Origin: a virus
Length of the DNA: 64,000 bases
Strand: one strand, 5' to 3'
Virus record (IMG/VR): IMGVR_UViG_3300046692_000144
Coordinates: 85,621 to 149,620 of that record
Part shown: one piece after another, positions 40,714 through 49,265 of the stretch
Layout: each line of letters begins with the position of its first letter
Position numbering within the stretch: position 1 is the first letter of the stretch
Made by a program: the position numbers and the translations under genes
Notes under the pieces: generated by a model
The model's input: only the letters and a program-made list of their open reading frames with translations
Databases searched by the model: none
Told to the model about the DNA's origin: nothing

Positions 40714-42012
40714 ATGAATTTCGAAAGATACAAAATTAACTTCGACATCGAAAACGTCCTCCCTACACATCTTCCGTATCTGAGCGAGTTTTATAACTCT
40801 ACTCAAGAATTACGAAATGACGTGAAAGATCTGTTTTCGTTCCCACTGGCTAACAAGGAGGCAATGCCTTTCTACACAATCAGTGGCATAGCTTGTGATG
40901 ATATTGCGACCGTTGCTGAAGACGTCTACGGTGCGATGATCAACGCAGTCGATTACTTGTTTGAAAACCCAGTTCTGATTCCTCAGTTCTACGACTGTGA
41001 AATGCTCCGTTCAAACGAAGGTCTAGCCTTTATAGACTATGCTCAGCACACGTTCCGTCAAAAGAACATGCTGAGCCAAGCTTTGTACGGTAGATTCGAT
41101 ATGGCCATTGATCCGAAGACAGACCGAGTTACTGGAGTCTATGAGTTCAACGGCGATACTCCCGTGATGCTATTCGAGTCCACTGCTTTAGAGAGTGACT
41201 TCGTTCGTCAGATCGATATTACGGGTGAGTCTCAATTCAACGAGTACTACGAACGTATCTCCGAGTCTCTTCGTCAGCATCGACTAGGCCTCTGCGATAA
41301 GTTTGCAATTGTTTTTAACTCCGACTACATCGAGGATATGGCTACTTGCGAAATCCTTACCGAGCTCTTGGGTCAGCACGTAACTGCTTTCATGGTTGAT
41401 ATCAAAGAGCTAGATTACGATCATGCAGGCGGTAGTAAACCTTTCATATACAGTGATATCGTTCTCGATGGCATGTTCGTTCTTTCCCCGTGGGAAGAAA
41501 TGGTGACGGCGTTCCCTGCTGCATTCCTTAACTGGAAGCAATGGGCAGACTCAGTTGTAATCATGGAACCGTCTTGGAGATGGTTCATGTCGAACAAAGG
41601 TGTATGGGCGTTAATGACATGCATGATGTCTGAAGAATCACGTTGGGCTCATGCCTGGAAGGACCTCCCCTTACTCAAGACGTACATGAGCAAAGAACCC
41701 CTTCTCGGCAATCCACAAGTGTCCAAACCTTCTCTTGGTCGCCTATCCTCCAACATCGAATTTCTCGGTGCGGATGGTGAAGTAATCGTATCTAGTGAAG
41801 GGTACTACGGTGACACAGAACGGGTGTATCAAGAACTCTGCCCTGCTGGTAGTGTACGTCAAGGCAAGAACTTCATCGCAGGTGTTTGGATGGCCCCACA
41901 CTGTTCTCGAAACAACCTCTACGCTCGTGCAGGTACTCTGTGCTTCCGAGAGTTTGATAACGAAATCATTGAGACAATGAACGAACGGTTCATTCCTCAT
42001 TTGGTTGTGTAA
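40714..42012 (+). CDS. YgiC-like glutathionylspermidine synthetase-family ATP-grasp ligase
   Basis: 432 residues. Characteristic GSP_synth (PF03738) features: GRFDMAIDPKTDRVTGVYEFN followed by GDTPVMLFES, EPSWRWFMSNKGVWALM and LLPTY-like LLKTYMSKEPLLG(N), then YYGDTERVYQEL. The family forms an amide bond at ATP cost; GspS joins glutathione and spermidine, but YgiC/YjfC relatives lack the amidase half and their substrates are not established. Here too no amidase domain is present. Phage-borne and early-expressed, together with a YgiB-like lipoprotein, suggesting an envelope or small-molecule modification. Confidence 0.8.
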   Translation: MNFERYKINFDIENVLPTHLPYLSEFYNSTQELRNDVKDLFSFPLANKEAMPFYTISGIACDDIATVAEDVYGAMINAVDYLFENPVLIPQFYDCEMLRSNEGLAFIDYAQHTFRQKNMLSQALYGRFDMAIDPKTDRVTGVYEFNGDTPVMLFESTALESDFVRQIDITGESQFNEYYERISESLRQHRLGLCDKFAIVFNSDYIEDMATCEILTELLGQHVTAFMVDIKELDYDHAGGSKPFIYSDIVLDGMFVLSPWEEMVTAFPAAFLNWKQWADSVVIMEPSWRWFMSNKGVWALMTCMMSEESRWAHAWKDLPLLKTYMSKEPLLGNPQVSKPSLGRLSSNIEFLGADGEVIVSSEGYYGDTERVYQELCPAGSVRQGKNFIAGVWMAPHCSRNNLYARAGTLCFREFDNEIIETMNERFIPHLVV

Positions 42013-42013
42013 T

Positions 42014-42044
42014 AAAAACCGGGCTTAATCGCCCGGTTCTTTTT
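42014..42044 (+). terminator. Intrinsic terminator after YgiC-like gene
   Basis: ACCGGGC-TTAATC-GCCCGGT followed by TCTTTTTAG; the A-run on its left may also serve the converging minus-strand gene. Confidence 0.88.
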
Positions 42045-42831
42045 AGGATGGAGTCACTCCGCAGCCCGGTGAGGTACCTGGGCGGTACCCAGTACTTTGT
42101 GCAACCTTAACCGAGTTATTAGATACGCCCATGTACTTAGATGAACCCCCTGCATAAGAGTTTGCACTGTTCATTACTCGGGACAAGTAGTCGCCGGAGG
42201 AAATGCCTGTGACGGCGTCAACTGAGTTTGGGTCTCCGAGGTGTGATCGGATAGTAGCCTCAATTGCAGCAGTTTTGTTACCTGGATACTTCTTCAGGAA
42301 TATTTTGTAGTTGGTCTCTAGAATACAAAGACCTGCAAATAAACCCCTCCGAAGTCCATCCGCATCTTGAGTAAACCTAGCCGTAATGGACTCCCCAGGA
42401 TTTACCAGAAGATCCATGGCCTCAGCAACTGACTTGTAGTTGTTCTGTACGTGCCCGAACCCTTTAGGTCCTAGCTGTAATCCCCGGATAAGATAGGCGC
42501 CCATCGTTCCAAGCAAGGATTGAGCTAATCGACCCTGACTCAGATTTGACTGGTTGACCGCCAAGCTTTTACGTGCGTTCTGAGTTACTTGGTGTTGTTC
42601 AAACGATAAGCCGAAGCCTGACGTCGCAGGAACCATTCTGTGAGCAACGTCAACGTTGCCCCAGTTTAGTCCTGCACCCGATTCAGTAGCGATAACACCT
42701 ACGATGATCTTATCTACATCTTGGTATGAACCGAGAATAGAGAAGTTACCCCCAAGCTGAATATCCATTTCAGATTGGAGGGCTTGGCGGAACGCACTTG
42801 AAGAAGTAGGACCTGCTGCTGCACTAGCCAT
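42043..42831 (-). CDS. Lytic transglycosylase-like virion protein
   Basis: 262 residues. VIATESGAG holds a candidate catalytic Glu (about residue 54), followed by SGFGLSFEQHQ and a helical C-terminus (LETNYKIFLKKYPGN and GISSGDYLSRVMNS) reminiscent of SLT-type transglycosylases. Such proteins open the cell wall during infection. Last gene after the RNAP beta' C-terminal gene, whose stop overlaps its start. Family identity is moderate. Confidence 0.5.
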   Translation of the reverse strand: MASAAAGPTSSSAFRQALQSEMDIQLGGNFSILGSYQDVDKIIVGVIATESGAGLNWGNVDVAHRMVPATSGFGLSFEQHQVTQNARKSLAVNQSNLSQGRLAQSLLGTMGAYLIRGLQLGPKGFGHVQNNYKSVAEAMDLLVNPGESITARFTQDADGLRRGLFAGLCILETNYKIFLKKYPGNKTAAIEATIRSHLGDPNSVDAVTGISSGDYLSRVMNSANSYAGGSSKYMGVSNNSVKVAQSTGYRPGTSPGCGVTPS

Positions 42832-44651
42832 TAATACTCCCCAGGATTGCCTTGGCCAAAGTCTCGGCCCATTACATACGGAGTGATAGGATCAGTATCA
42901 TGGATTTTCGAAGAAGATCCAATAGCAGCCGATTCCTGGATGGTGGAGCGGATCTTGTTGAAGGCCAGTTTAGAGATCCAGTTAGGGTCAAGAAGCTTAG
43001 CCGACTGAAGACCTGGGACCAACGGAGTCACTTTCAAACCTGAAGTCGTTGCATGGATAGAGCTGATCCCACGCATTGCCAAGCTATCAACGTGGTTCTG
43101 AGTCAGGTAGGTACCAGGTACTTCTTCCAGAACGCCGTGTGACAGAGTACGTCCAACTGCGCTGTGGATTGGAACTGCTTCACTGTTCTTTGCCAGCTCA
43201 TCTTGGATCTGGTTAACGTCTATCTCTTGTCCCGGCAGGAACCCGGTTTCACCAGGATCGTTTACCTTGACGTATTTGATGAGGTTACGAGCAATCAAAT
43301 CAAAGTGACGAGTATCCAGACCTGAGCCGTAGATATCACGGAGTTTGTTAGCCATGTACAGACGACCCGCACCAACCCCTTTCAAGGATACGAGCTTACG
43401 AGGGTTGACTGTACCGGTAGACATCTGATCACCGGCCTTCATTTCCTGACCTTTCTTAACCGTCAAGTCCTGCTCTCGGCTTACGAAGTGAGGTACGCCA
43501 TTGACGTAGATCTCATGGTCTTTCAGTGCTGTCTGACGAATCTCAGATACAGTACCATTCAACTTGGAAATTGTAGCCTCATCCTGGAAGTTATCCGCAG
43601 GGTTGTTCAGAAGGTTACTTGCCTCTTCATACGCATTTCGCTTTTTACCCGCAACACCACCGGAGTGCTTAGTACCCAGCATCGCTTGGGTGAGACGTTC
43701 GGACACAGATTGAGATGCGATAACACCTACGTTAGTACCGATGGTAACGAGATGACCGTCTGAAGCTTGACCGTAGCATTTCTGGCATACGCCTTTCTTC
43801 GCTTCGCAAGTCATGGTGTTACGAACTTTCACCTGTTTATGGCTTTGCTCAAGTTCACGTTGATACGTTTCGTCAATGAACTTGTTAGTTCCTGCTTCGT
43901 ATCGACCGATCAAAGCCTTCCGATCAGTTGATGGAGTCATCACACCGTTCACGGTATGGCAGTCAGGGACCGTCACAACCTCGTGGTAGACGTTCGGAGT
44001 CAGCTTCTTAAACAGGGCACCGGGTAGAGACGTAGATAGCTGTGCGGCTACGGTAGAGGCTCGACCGGCGTAAGACATCGCCAAGTACTCGCCAGGAGTA
44101 AGTCCCTCAGCAAAGGAGTGCATCACCGCGATTGGTACCGGCATACCCCGTACGTCTGCCGCCATGAGTGGAGAGGATGTACCCCAAGCCAACTGAGACG
44201 GGTTACCACGAGCACCAGTAGCAGCCATCTTCGCTGCGGTAGAGCCTCGGCTGGCCAAGTAGTTGATGTTCTGCTTACTGATCTTGCCCGACATATCTGC
44301 GGCAAGAGTAGACAGGGCATTCGACTTCTCCTGAGTCGAAACCTTGCTTTTTAGAATCTCTGCAACCTTGTGCTCGAACTCCCCCAGCAAAGCAGCTCGC
44401 TCGCTGGAATCGTTGATGTAGTCAGAGAGAGGAGTCGAAGCCCCGATCTCAGTGGCCTTGCCAAAGAACAGTCGAGCGAGATCGTTGATGACTTCGAAGT
44501 CAGAATCTTCGTTCTTGATGAGTAGCTGAATAAGTCCTTGCACCCCACCCTTATCTAGGACGCGGTGTAGATCGTACTTCTCCCGAGCACCTACAGGAAG
44601 CATGTGCTTGATCATTACTGAGCCGGGAGTTGTGTATTTTTGGTCTGCCAT
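42831..44651 (-). CDS. RNA polymerase beta' subunit, C-terminal half
   Basis: 606 residues. Zinc ligand cluster TCEAKKGVCQKCYG (as in bacterial beta'), then NVGVIASQSVSERLTQAMLG and TKHSGG, the trigger-loop/bridge region corresponding to IAAQSIGEPGTQ. ADVRGMPVPIAVMHSFAEGL precedes it, as in the conserved bridge-helix approach. Pairs with the N-terminal half encoded at 49926-51077. The gap between the halves holds about 5.2 kb of plus-strand genes and a homing endonuclease. Part of a phage multisubunit RNAP without alpha or omega genes in this window. Late motif 35-45 bases upstream. Confidence 0.9.
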   Translation of the reverse strand: MADQKYTTPGSVMIKHMLPVGAREKYDLHRVLDKGGVQGLIQLLIKNEDSDFEVINDLARLFFGKATEIGASTPLSDYINDSSERAALLGEFEHKVAEILKSKVSTQEKSNALSTLAADMSGKISKQNINYLASRGSTAAKMAATGARGNPSQLAWGTSSPLMAADVRGMPVPIAVMHSFAEGLTPGEYLAMSYAGRASTVAAQLSTSLPGALFKKLTPNVYHEVVTVPDCHTVNGVMTPSTDRKALIGRYEAGTNKFIDETYQRELEQSHKQVKVRNTMTCEAKKGVCQKCYGQASDGHLVTIGTNVGVIASQSVSERLTQAMLGTKHSGGVAGKKRNAYEEASNLLNNPADNFQDEATISKLNGTVSEIRQTALKDHEIYVNGVPHFVSREQDLTVKKGQEMKAGDQMSTGTVNPRKLVSLKGVGAGRLYMANKLRDIYGSGLDTRHFDLIARNLIKYVKVNDPGETGFLPGQEIDVNQIQDELAKNSEAVPIHSAVGRTLSHGVLEEVPGTYLTQNHVDSLAMRGISSIHATTSGLKVTPLVPGLQSAKLLDPNWISKLAFNKIRSTIQESAAIGSSSKIHDTDPITPYVMGRDFGQGNPGEY

Positions 44652-44685
44652 GAATGTATTGGCCTGGTGAAGGTTAGGTATCTGG

Positions 44686-44695
44686 GATTTTAACT
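44686..44695 (-). promoter_or_regulatory. Late-class promoter, AGTTAAAATC
   Basis: Minus-strand motif before the beta' C-terminal gene; overlaps the early promoter region of the opposite strand. Confidence 0.55.
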
Positions 44696-44699
44696 GAGG

Positions 44700-44730
44700 T
44701 TCAATTACGAGGATGCCATTGAGGTATAAG
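44700..44730 (+). promoter_or_regulatory. Early-class promoter, TTCAAT-N19-TATAAG, with leader hairpin
   Basis: TTCAAT 44700-44705, TATAAG 44725-44730, then TACTGTGTAGA. Hairpin AGGAG-TAC-CTCCT at 44742-44754 begins the predicted transcript. Confidence 0.75.
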
Positions 44731-44791
44731 TACTGTGTAGAAGGAGTACCTCCTATTCACGAATGCTTCCCCACATCACTGGAGAATCAGA

Positions 44792-45256
44792 ATGCGCTAC
44801 GGTCACGAAACTAATTCAGAAGCAGCAGGCAACTACGGTGCAGCAGTGTTCATGACAGGCATGGCACTCGTATTTGCAGCCACGGGTATCGGATACCTCA
44901 AGGCAGCACTCTTCCCACGGAAGAAACAACAAGACATCGGCGACTTCTTTGCTGAAGAACTCAGCAACGTTGCGAAGGAGCTCTTGGCCAAGAAGGCAGT
45001 CACCATGCCTAACGGCGAAAGTATCGTACAGGAGAACCTGGAAAACCCAATAACCTTCTATGTAAAGAAGGCGTATAAACCGGAAGTCAAGTTGGGTGAC
45101 TTGATTCCGGAAACCCACCTCGTCGTGAAGACGGATTCCATTACTGAAAAGGACTGGTCTGAAATGGAAAACGTTAAGTTCATTTGCCGACGAAAAGTAG
45201 TAATCAACGGCAAATCTTCACTGTTTGAAGTTGGTGAGTTCGTCGGAATTCAATAA
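44792..45256 (+). CDS. Small membrane protein, unknown
   Basis: 154 residues. One hydrophobic helix (residues 15-36: GAAVFMTGMALVFAATGIGY) followed by a basic stop-transfer (FPRKKQQD), then a soluble cytosolic domain of about 110 residues. First of four early genes with a similar N-terminal helix and G-x-G-x-G-type core. Confidence 0.65.
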   Translation: MRYGHETNSEAAGNYGAAVFMTGMALVFAATGIGYLKAALFPRKKQQDIGDFFAEELSNVAKELLAKKAVTMPNGESIVQENLENPITFYVKKAYKPEVKLGDLIPETHLVVKTDSITEKDWSEMENVKFICRRKVVINGKSSLFEVGEFVGIQ

Positions 45257-45279
45257 CAAGGTAGCGGTTCAGGTATAAG
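45249..45279 (+). promoter_or_regulatory. Early-class promoter, TTCAAT-N19-TATAAG, with leader hairpin
   Basis: TTCAAT 45249-45254 overlaps the stop of the preceding gene; TATAAG 45274-45279; GAAG...CTTC pairing just downstream. Confidence 0.75.
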
Positions 45280-45329
45280 GATAGTGTAGAAGGAATATAT
45301 CTCTTCAACAATAAATAGCAGGTGAGACG

Positions 45330-45503
45330 ATGGCCGAGATAATGGGTTTGGATTCATACCCTCAGGAAACACGTTCTGAGGCGGTAGTGAACTACGCAGC
45401 AGCAGCATTCCTCGTTGGGTTGGCAGTTCTTGCCATTGGTTCCGGCGTCGGCATCCTCGTTGGTAAATTCAAAACACCGAAAACCGAACCGAACGCTTCG
45501 TAA
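45330..45503 (+). CDS. Small single-span membrane protein
   Basis: 57 residues, MAEIMGLDSYPQETRSE then hydrophobic helix (YAAAAFLVGLAVLAIGSGVG) and basic tail (KFKTPKTEPNAS). GCAGGTGAG lies before the ATG. Same topology as its neighbours: acidic outside, Gly-rich helix, basic inside. Confidence 0.65.
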   Translation: MAEIMGLDSYPQETRSEAVVNYAAAAFLVGLAVLAIGSGVGILVGKFKTPKTEPNAS

Positions 45504-45508
45504 TAACC

Positions 45509-45530
45509 AGGGCCTTGATACTGAGGCCCT
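45509..45530 (+). terminator. Hairpin (terminator-like) without T-run
   Basis: AGGGCCT / AGGCCCT stem, loop TGATACTG. Confidence 0.5.
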
Positions 45531-45557
45531 ACAACTTAACAACTCATGGGAGGATGC

Positions 45558-45782
45558 ATGAGAGCCCCACTTGAACACTTGGAGTCCAGCACTCCCATGG
45601 GTGCCGGAGAAGGTGCGGTATACGTCTTGATGGCAGGGGCACTAGTCGGACTAGGTGCTCTGGCAGGATACGCAAAGGCCTCATTCAGCAACTCTCGTAA
45701 AGAGAAAGAGCGGAAAGAGGAAGAACTTGCCAGGCTCAAACGGAGCAGTCGAGCTCACAATCAACGCGGTACCCGCAACTAA
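45558..45782 (+). CDS. Small single-span membrane protein
   Basis: 74 residues from ATG 45558, chosen because GGGAGG lies just upstream; ATG 45546 lies before that site. Helix VYVLMAGALVGLGALAGY then a long basic/acidic coil (RKEKERKEEELARLKR). Third member of the array. Confidence 0.6.
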   Translation: MRAPLEHLESSTPMGAGEGAVYVLMAGALVGLGALAGYAKASFSNSRKEKERKEEELARLKRSSRAHNQRGTRN

Positions 45783-45827
45783 TTCAACCAACAACCACTA
45801 AAACTAAATTTCAACAAGGGTAACATC

Positions 45828-46088
45828 ATGAACGAAGCAATGGGCACTGACGTAATGAACACTGAAACTCCTGTCGAGGAGTCCGGTGTAGGTAAATACA
45901 TCGCTATCGGCATCGCTACCGCATTCGTTGCGATTGGCACTGGCATCGGCTTCGTAGTCGGCACCAAGCGCGGCGCAAAGAAAGGCGAAGAAGCGGCAAA
46001 GGCAAAGCTGGACGCAGCCGTCACAAAGATTACTGAAACCGTTCAGGCAGCAACCGGTGCAGCTCCGGAAACTCCTGCGGCTAAGTAA
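45828..46088 (+). CDS. Small single-span membrane protein
   Basis: 86 residues. Acidic N-terminus, helix YIAIGIATAFVAIGTGIGFV, basic KRGAKKG, then an Ala/Lys/Glu amphipathic coil. Fourth member; YqjD- or GlsB-like tail-anchored appearance but no clear family. Confidence 0.65.
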   Translation: MNEAMGTDVMNTETPVEESGVGKYIAIGIATAFVAIGTGIGFVVGTKRGAKKGEEAAKAKLDAAVTKITETVQAATGAAPETPAAK

Positions 46089-46093
46089 TAACT

Positions 46094-46123
46094 AAGAGAG
46101 GAGGGCCAACCCCTCTCTTTTTA
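46094..46123 (+). terminator. Intrinsic terminator
   Basis: AGAGAGG / CCTCTCT stem with loop AGGGCCAACC, followed by TTTTAG. Confidence 0.85.
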
Positions 46124-46135
46124 GCTGAGCGTGAT

Positions 46136-46144
46136 TGGTATAAG
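46136..46144 (+). promoter_or_regulatory. Early-class promoter core (TGGTATAAG)
   Basis: TTGGTATAAGATGTATGG, TATAAG 46139-46144. Confidence 0.65.
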
Positions 46145-46175
46145 ATGTATGGAATCATATAAGGGAGTACACGCC

Positions 46176-46580
46176 ATGCTGAAAGTTGCAATGCCTGCTG
46201 GGAAATACGGAGAAGCACTTCAACGCTGTATGGAGGATGTCGTAGAGAACATGCGAGGAGATCTGTCTGCTCATGCAGAGGGCGTTCGTATGTACCCAGA
46301 AGACATCTCGGAGTGTACCGTCTGGGTAGAGCAACTTTGGGATCAAATCCACGATCTCCGAAATGCGGCGTCATTCTCCCTGAGTAACCTTGTTGATCTC
46401 GGAGAGTCCTACGACCTCTCCCCTGAAGACCCTCTGATGGTGGTGACGAAGAACGCACTACTGCTTGAGTTCGTGGATATCGAAATCGGACTGAATAAAA
46501 GAAACCCTATCAGCATTGTCCTAGGGTATATCCTGTTCAATCCGAATTTCCCAGATGGTGGACCCAGAGTCTACCACTGA
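46176..46580 (+). CDS. Small early protein, unknown
   Basis: 134 residues from ATG 46176 (GGGAG nine bases upstream; the earlier in-frame starts lie over the promoter). Acidic helical protein, no motif recognised. Its last 60 bases overlap the end of the convergent endonuclease gene, which suggests that one of the two arrived later. Confidence 0.6.
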   Translation: MLKVAMPAGKYGEALQRCMEDVVENMRGDLSAHAEGVRMYPEDISECTVWVEQLWDQIHDLRNAASFSLSNLVDLGESYDLSPEDPLMVVTKNALLLEFVDIEIGLNKRNPISIVLGYILFNPNFPDGGPRVYH

Positions 46581-47822
46581 GAGATATTCAAGGCCCTGAC
46601 ACTGTCGGGGCTTTTCTTTTAGTCTGCGTAGGGTTTTGCGATCAAAGTAGTGACGACCAGGGTTCACATTCATGTGCTTCAAGAACCCCGCAGCAGAGAA
46701 ATCACCTACGGTGAACTCCGGCCAGTCTAGACTCGTCTTCATCAGCATGACCCCCGACGTAACCATCAATCTGTGAATAGGCTTTATCCCGTATTCACTC
46801 CAACAGTCTATGGCTACCCCTTCTTTAACCCGGAACCCTGCTATAGGCTTACCACGAAGAATCAAATGGTAATCACCGGAGTATTCCTCCAGAGGGTACG
46901 ATGGACTTAGGTCAGGACAGGTGGCTGGGGAAAGTATCTTTCGAATCTTGGCCATCGTGTATTCTTTGTTCAGGTCCCAGTCAGACTCATAGACATGGAA
47001 CAAACGATACCCGGCCTGTCGTGCCTTCATGGTTTTGTTCTGGTGATACTCCGCAGCCTTTCCCACCTGCTCAGAGTGCCAAAAGATACCATTGAACTCG
47101 AAGGCAACCCGCTCAGCAGGAAGGGCTACATCTAGCTCTAAAGGCGGTATGATCTTACGAGAGTTTCTGACAATATCGAATCCCAATCCGTGAATGAAGT
47201 CTGCTAACTCGTTCTCCGGGGACGATCCGTTTGGTCTGCATTTTGGGCAACCACGTCCATGCACATGATCAGATGCCACGACAGTAAATGCTCCGTGAGT
47301 AGGGCACACTACGTCAATGTCATCTGACATGAATCGAAGAGATACCTCCGCATATCCGTAGGAGGAACCGTGACGTTCTACGGCGGAATCAAAGAAGTCT
47401 TGGTACATAACGCTTTGGGCATACCTGTTCTTCACTCTACCGCAAGAAGGGCAGCCACGTTTCTCCTGTATGTGTTTTACGGCTAAGGTACTGAACTCAC
47501 CGTGTATAGGGCAGAGGATGTCTATCTTACTCCTAGAAGAAACGTACACCGTTTTAGAGTAATCGTAAAAATCTTCATGAGCTTCGGTTGCTCTTCGAAT
47601 GAACTCCTCCTGAGTTATTCCAGAAACTCTGCCCTGGTTACTACGCCCACAGGAAGGACACCCTCTCCCACGCATATGGTGGTCGGGTGCCTGTAGGAAA
47701 TCTCCGTGCTGAGGACAACCAATCACTACCTTAGATTTGCTGGTAGTAACTTCCGACTTTGAATAGTCGTATCGGTGGCCATGTCTCAGAATTGACTTTG
47801 TTTCAAATTCAGAATGATCCAT
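46521..47822 (-). CDS. Homing endonuclease, EDxHD/Vsr-like, with zinc-ribbon repeats
   Basis: 433 residues. N-terminal 200 residues hold three repeats of about 60-70 residues, each with C-P-x-H-G ... C-P-x-C (CPQHGDF/CPSCG, CPIHGEF/CPSCG, CPTHGAF/CPKC), DNA-contacting zinc units seen in phage homing enzymes. Then ENELADFIHGLGFDI, PPLELDVALP and AFEFNGIFWHSE make up the E-D-x-H-D type nuclease core described for I-Bth0305I-like enzymes. The C-terminal 130 residues may be a further DNA-binding part. It lies in the gap between the two halves of RNAP beta', on the same strand as those genes. No late motif upstream. Confidence 0.85.
   Translation of the reverse strand: MDHSEFETKSILRHGHRYDYSKSEVTTSKSKVVIGCPQHGDFLQAPDHHMRGRGCPSCGRSNQGRVSGITQEEFIRRATEAHEDFYDYSKTVYVSSRSKIDILCPIHGEFSTLAVKHIQEKRGCPSCGRVKNRYAQSVMYQDFFDSAVERHGSSYGYAEVSLRFMSDDIDVVCPTHGAFTVVASDHVHGRGCPKCRPNGSSPENELADFIHGLGFDIVRNSRKIIPPLELDVALPAERVAFEFNGIFWHSEQVGKAAEYHQNKTMKARQAGYRLFHVYESDWDLNKEYTMAKIRKILSPATCPDLSPSYPLEEYSGDYHLILRGKPIAGFRVKEGVAIDCWSEYGIKPIHRLMVTSGVMLMKTSLDWPEFTVGDFSAAGFLKHMNVNPGRHYFDRKTLRRLKEKPRQCQGLEYLSVVDSGSTIWEIRIEQDIP
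46591..46621 (+). terminator. Intrinsic terminator
   Basis: GCCCTGACA-CTG-TGTCGGGGC-like stem then TTTTCTTTTAG, beyond the end of the convergent endonuclease and inside its coding region. Confidence 0.7.
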
Positions 47823-47868
47823 GAGTCAGAGGTTAACCCTACCCTATGGAAAGTCAAGGACGTAGTTT

Positions 47869-47877
47869 TGGTATAAG
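47869..47877 (+). promoter_or_regulatory. Early-class promoter core (TGGTATAAG), upstream of a tandem pair
   Basis: TTTTGGTATAAGTACTGTAAGC, TATAAG 47872-47877. A second promoter follows 70 bases later; the region between them codes for nothing visible. Confidence 0.6.
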
Positions 47878-47919
47878 TACTGTAAGCAGCTAGTCATGGA
47901 GTCCGACCGACACCGTAGA

Positions 47920-47949
47920 TTACATACGGGAAGCTCGTTTAGGTATAAG
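47920..47949 (+). promoter_or_regulatory. Early-class promoter, TTACAT-N18-TATAAG
   Basis: TTACAT 47920-47925, TATAAG 47944-47949, GTGTAAGAGG downstream; AGAGGAATATCATCTTCT can pair as a leader hairpin. Confidence 0.72.
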
Positions 47950-47996
47950 AATAGTGTAAGAGGAATATCATCTTCTACTAACACGAGACCTTTGAA

Positions 47997-48554
47997 ATGA
48001 CTCCATCTATCCTTGTCCAAGAGCAATCCAAGAAAGTACTTCAAGTACTTGCTGGAGAACAACCACTGCTCAAACGACTCCATGAAATCACCATGCAAGA
48101 ACTGGCAAAGACAACGCCAAATCTGACGGAGGTAACTGAAGGTATTCTCCGAAGTGGTGATCGTACTGTTCGTTTGTCATCGGAACTCATCAACCTGCTT
48201 CTCGAAAGCATGTCTGTTGAGGAACTACAGCCACAACTGGACTACATCTTTACGGTATGTCTGGAAAACAAATCAGAGGAACACATCTCTGCTCTCGAAC
48301 CCGAGCTCGCAGAGTTGGTCCGTTCCCACCTTGCGTTCACGGATGGCCTCAATAACGAGATCACCCGAACGTACGGTCCAAAGGCCATGGAAAAGGCGCT
48401 TGCGAAAACCCACTCGCTTGAAGACTTTATCGATAGCGTCAAGGACATTCCAGGCTTCGAGGAAATGGCGCGGAAGATCTCCGACGATGGCGATGCACTC
48501 GCAACTGAAATGGCACCGGTAGTAGAAGGCTTGGCGAAAGGCGACATCATCTGA
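47997..48554 (+). CDS. Early protein, first of three related genes
   Basis: 185 residues, acidic and helical, soluble. GAGACCTT stands ten bases before the ATG, as in its two neighbours. Similar plan to the next two proteins: N-terminal QEQSKKVLQVL-type helix, an ELAKTTPNLTE segment comparable to ELAKETPDMKE in the next gene, and a C-terminal MEKALAKTHSLEDFIDSV part comparable to MEKLEEQGLIGEFTDAI. No function recognised. Confidence 0.65.
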   Translation: MTPSILVQEQSKKVLQVLAGEQPLLKRLHEITMQELAKTTPNLTEVTEGILRSGDRTVRLSSELINLLLESMSVEELQPQLDYIFTVCLENKSEEHISALEPELAELVRSHLAFTDGLNNEITRTYGPKAMEKALAKTHSLEDFIDSVKDIPGFEEMARKISDDGDALATEMAPVVEGLAKGDII

Positions 48555-48560
48555 TGTAAA

Positions 48561-48582
48561 CGGGGATCTGATCTCAGGTCCC
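48561..48582 (+). terminator. Intrinsic terminator-like hairpin
   Basis: GGGGA-CTGA / TCAG-TCCCC stem (with small bulges); weak T content after it. Confidence 0.6.
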
Positions 48583-48586
48583 CAGT

Positions 48587-48617
48587 TTCAATTCCAAGAT
48601 ACAAATGCTGATATAAG
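48587..48617 (+). promoter_or_regulatory. Early-class promoter, TTCAAT-N19-TATAAG, with leader hairpin
   Basis: TTCAAT 48587-48592, TATAAG 48612-48617, GTAGAGGAAG; GGAAGAATATACTTTCT pairs as the 5' hairpin. Confidence 0.75.
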
Positions 48618-48671
48618 TAAAGTAGAGGAAGAATATACTTTCTCACAATCCCAATAGAAGAGACCTTAATC

Positions 48672-49265
48672 ATGTTCAATACCAATCTGCAAAACGTACT
48701 GAAACAAGCAATGGCCAAAAACTTGGAGTTCCGTCCAGAAATGGTCGCAGCTCAGCGTCTCACCGAAGTTGAGTTGGCCAAAGAAACACCGGATATGAAA
48801 GAGTTAATCCGCTGCTCTGCGGAATTGACTGCCCGCATCATGAAACACAGCATTGATATGGAAAGTGCTCTGGCTAACTCCGGGTCTTTACCAGAAGAAC
48901 TATTAATGGTACCCAACGTAGTTAACGGGTCTGTTAACCGCAGTGAATACGTGGATCACGAACTGGTTGCTATCTTCGAAGAAAATGAACAGTTTGGTTC
49001 GGAACTTTCCCAACCAATGGTGGAGATGTACGGCGATCGTGCCCGCACTATCCTCATGGAAAAACTTGAAGAGCAGGGGTTGATCGGTGAGTTCACCGAT
49101 GCAATCACTAAAGCTGTCGAGTCCGCTGCACCGTCTGAAAGTGACAAGGAAAGTCTTGCACGAGTATGGACAAAAGAAAACGTAGCAAAAGCCTGCCCAA
49201 AGCTTGCCGACGATTTCAATAAGGGCTGGGACCTGGCAGCGTCGCAAGATGCCACTAAGCACTAA
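48672..49265 (+). CDS. Early protein, second of three related genes
   Basis: 197 residues, acidic helical. Shares ELAKETPDMKELI with the first gene and overall plan with both neighbours. GAGACCTT precedes the start. The gene ends in a tandem CACTAAG repeat that contains its stop codon. Function unknown. Confidence 0.65.
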   Translation: MFNTNLQNVLKQAMAKNLEFRPEMVAAQRLTEVELAKETPDMKELIRCSAELTARIMKHSIDMESALANSGSLPEELLMVPNVVNGSVNRSEYVDHELVAIFEENEQFGSELSQPMVEMYGDRARTILMEKLEEQGLIGEFTDAITKAVESAAPSESDKESLARVWTKENVAKACPKLADDFNKGWDLAASQDATKH

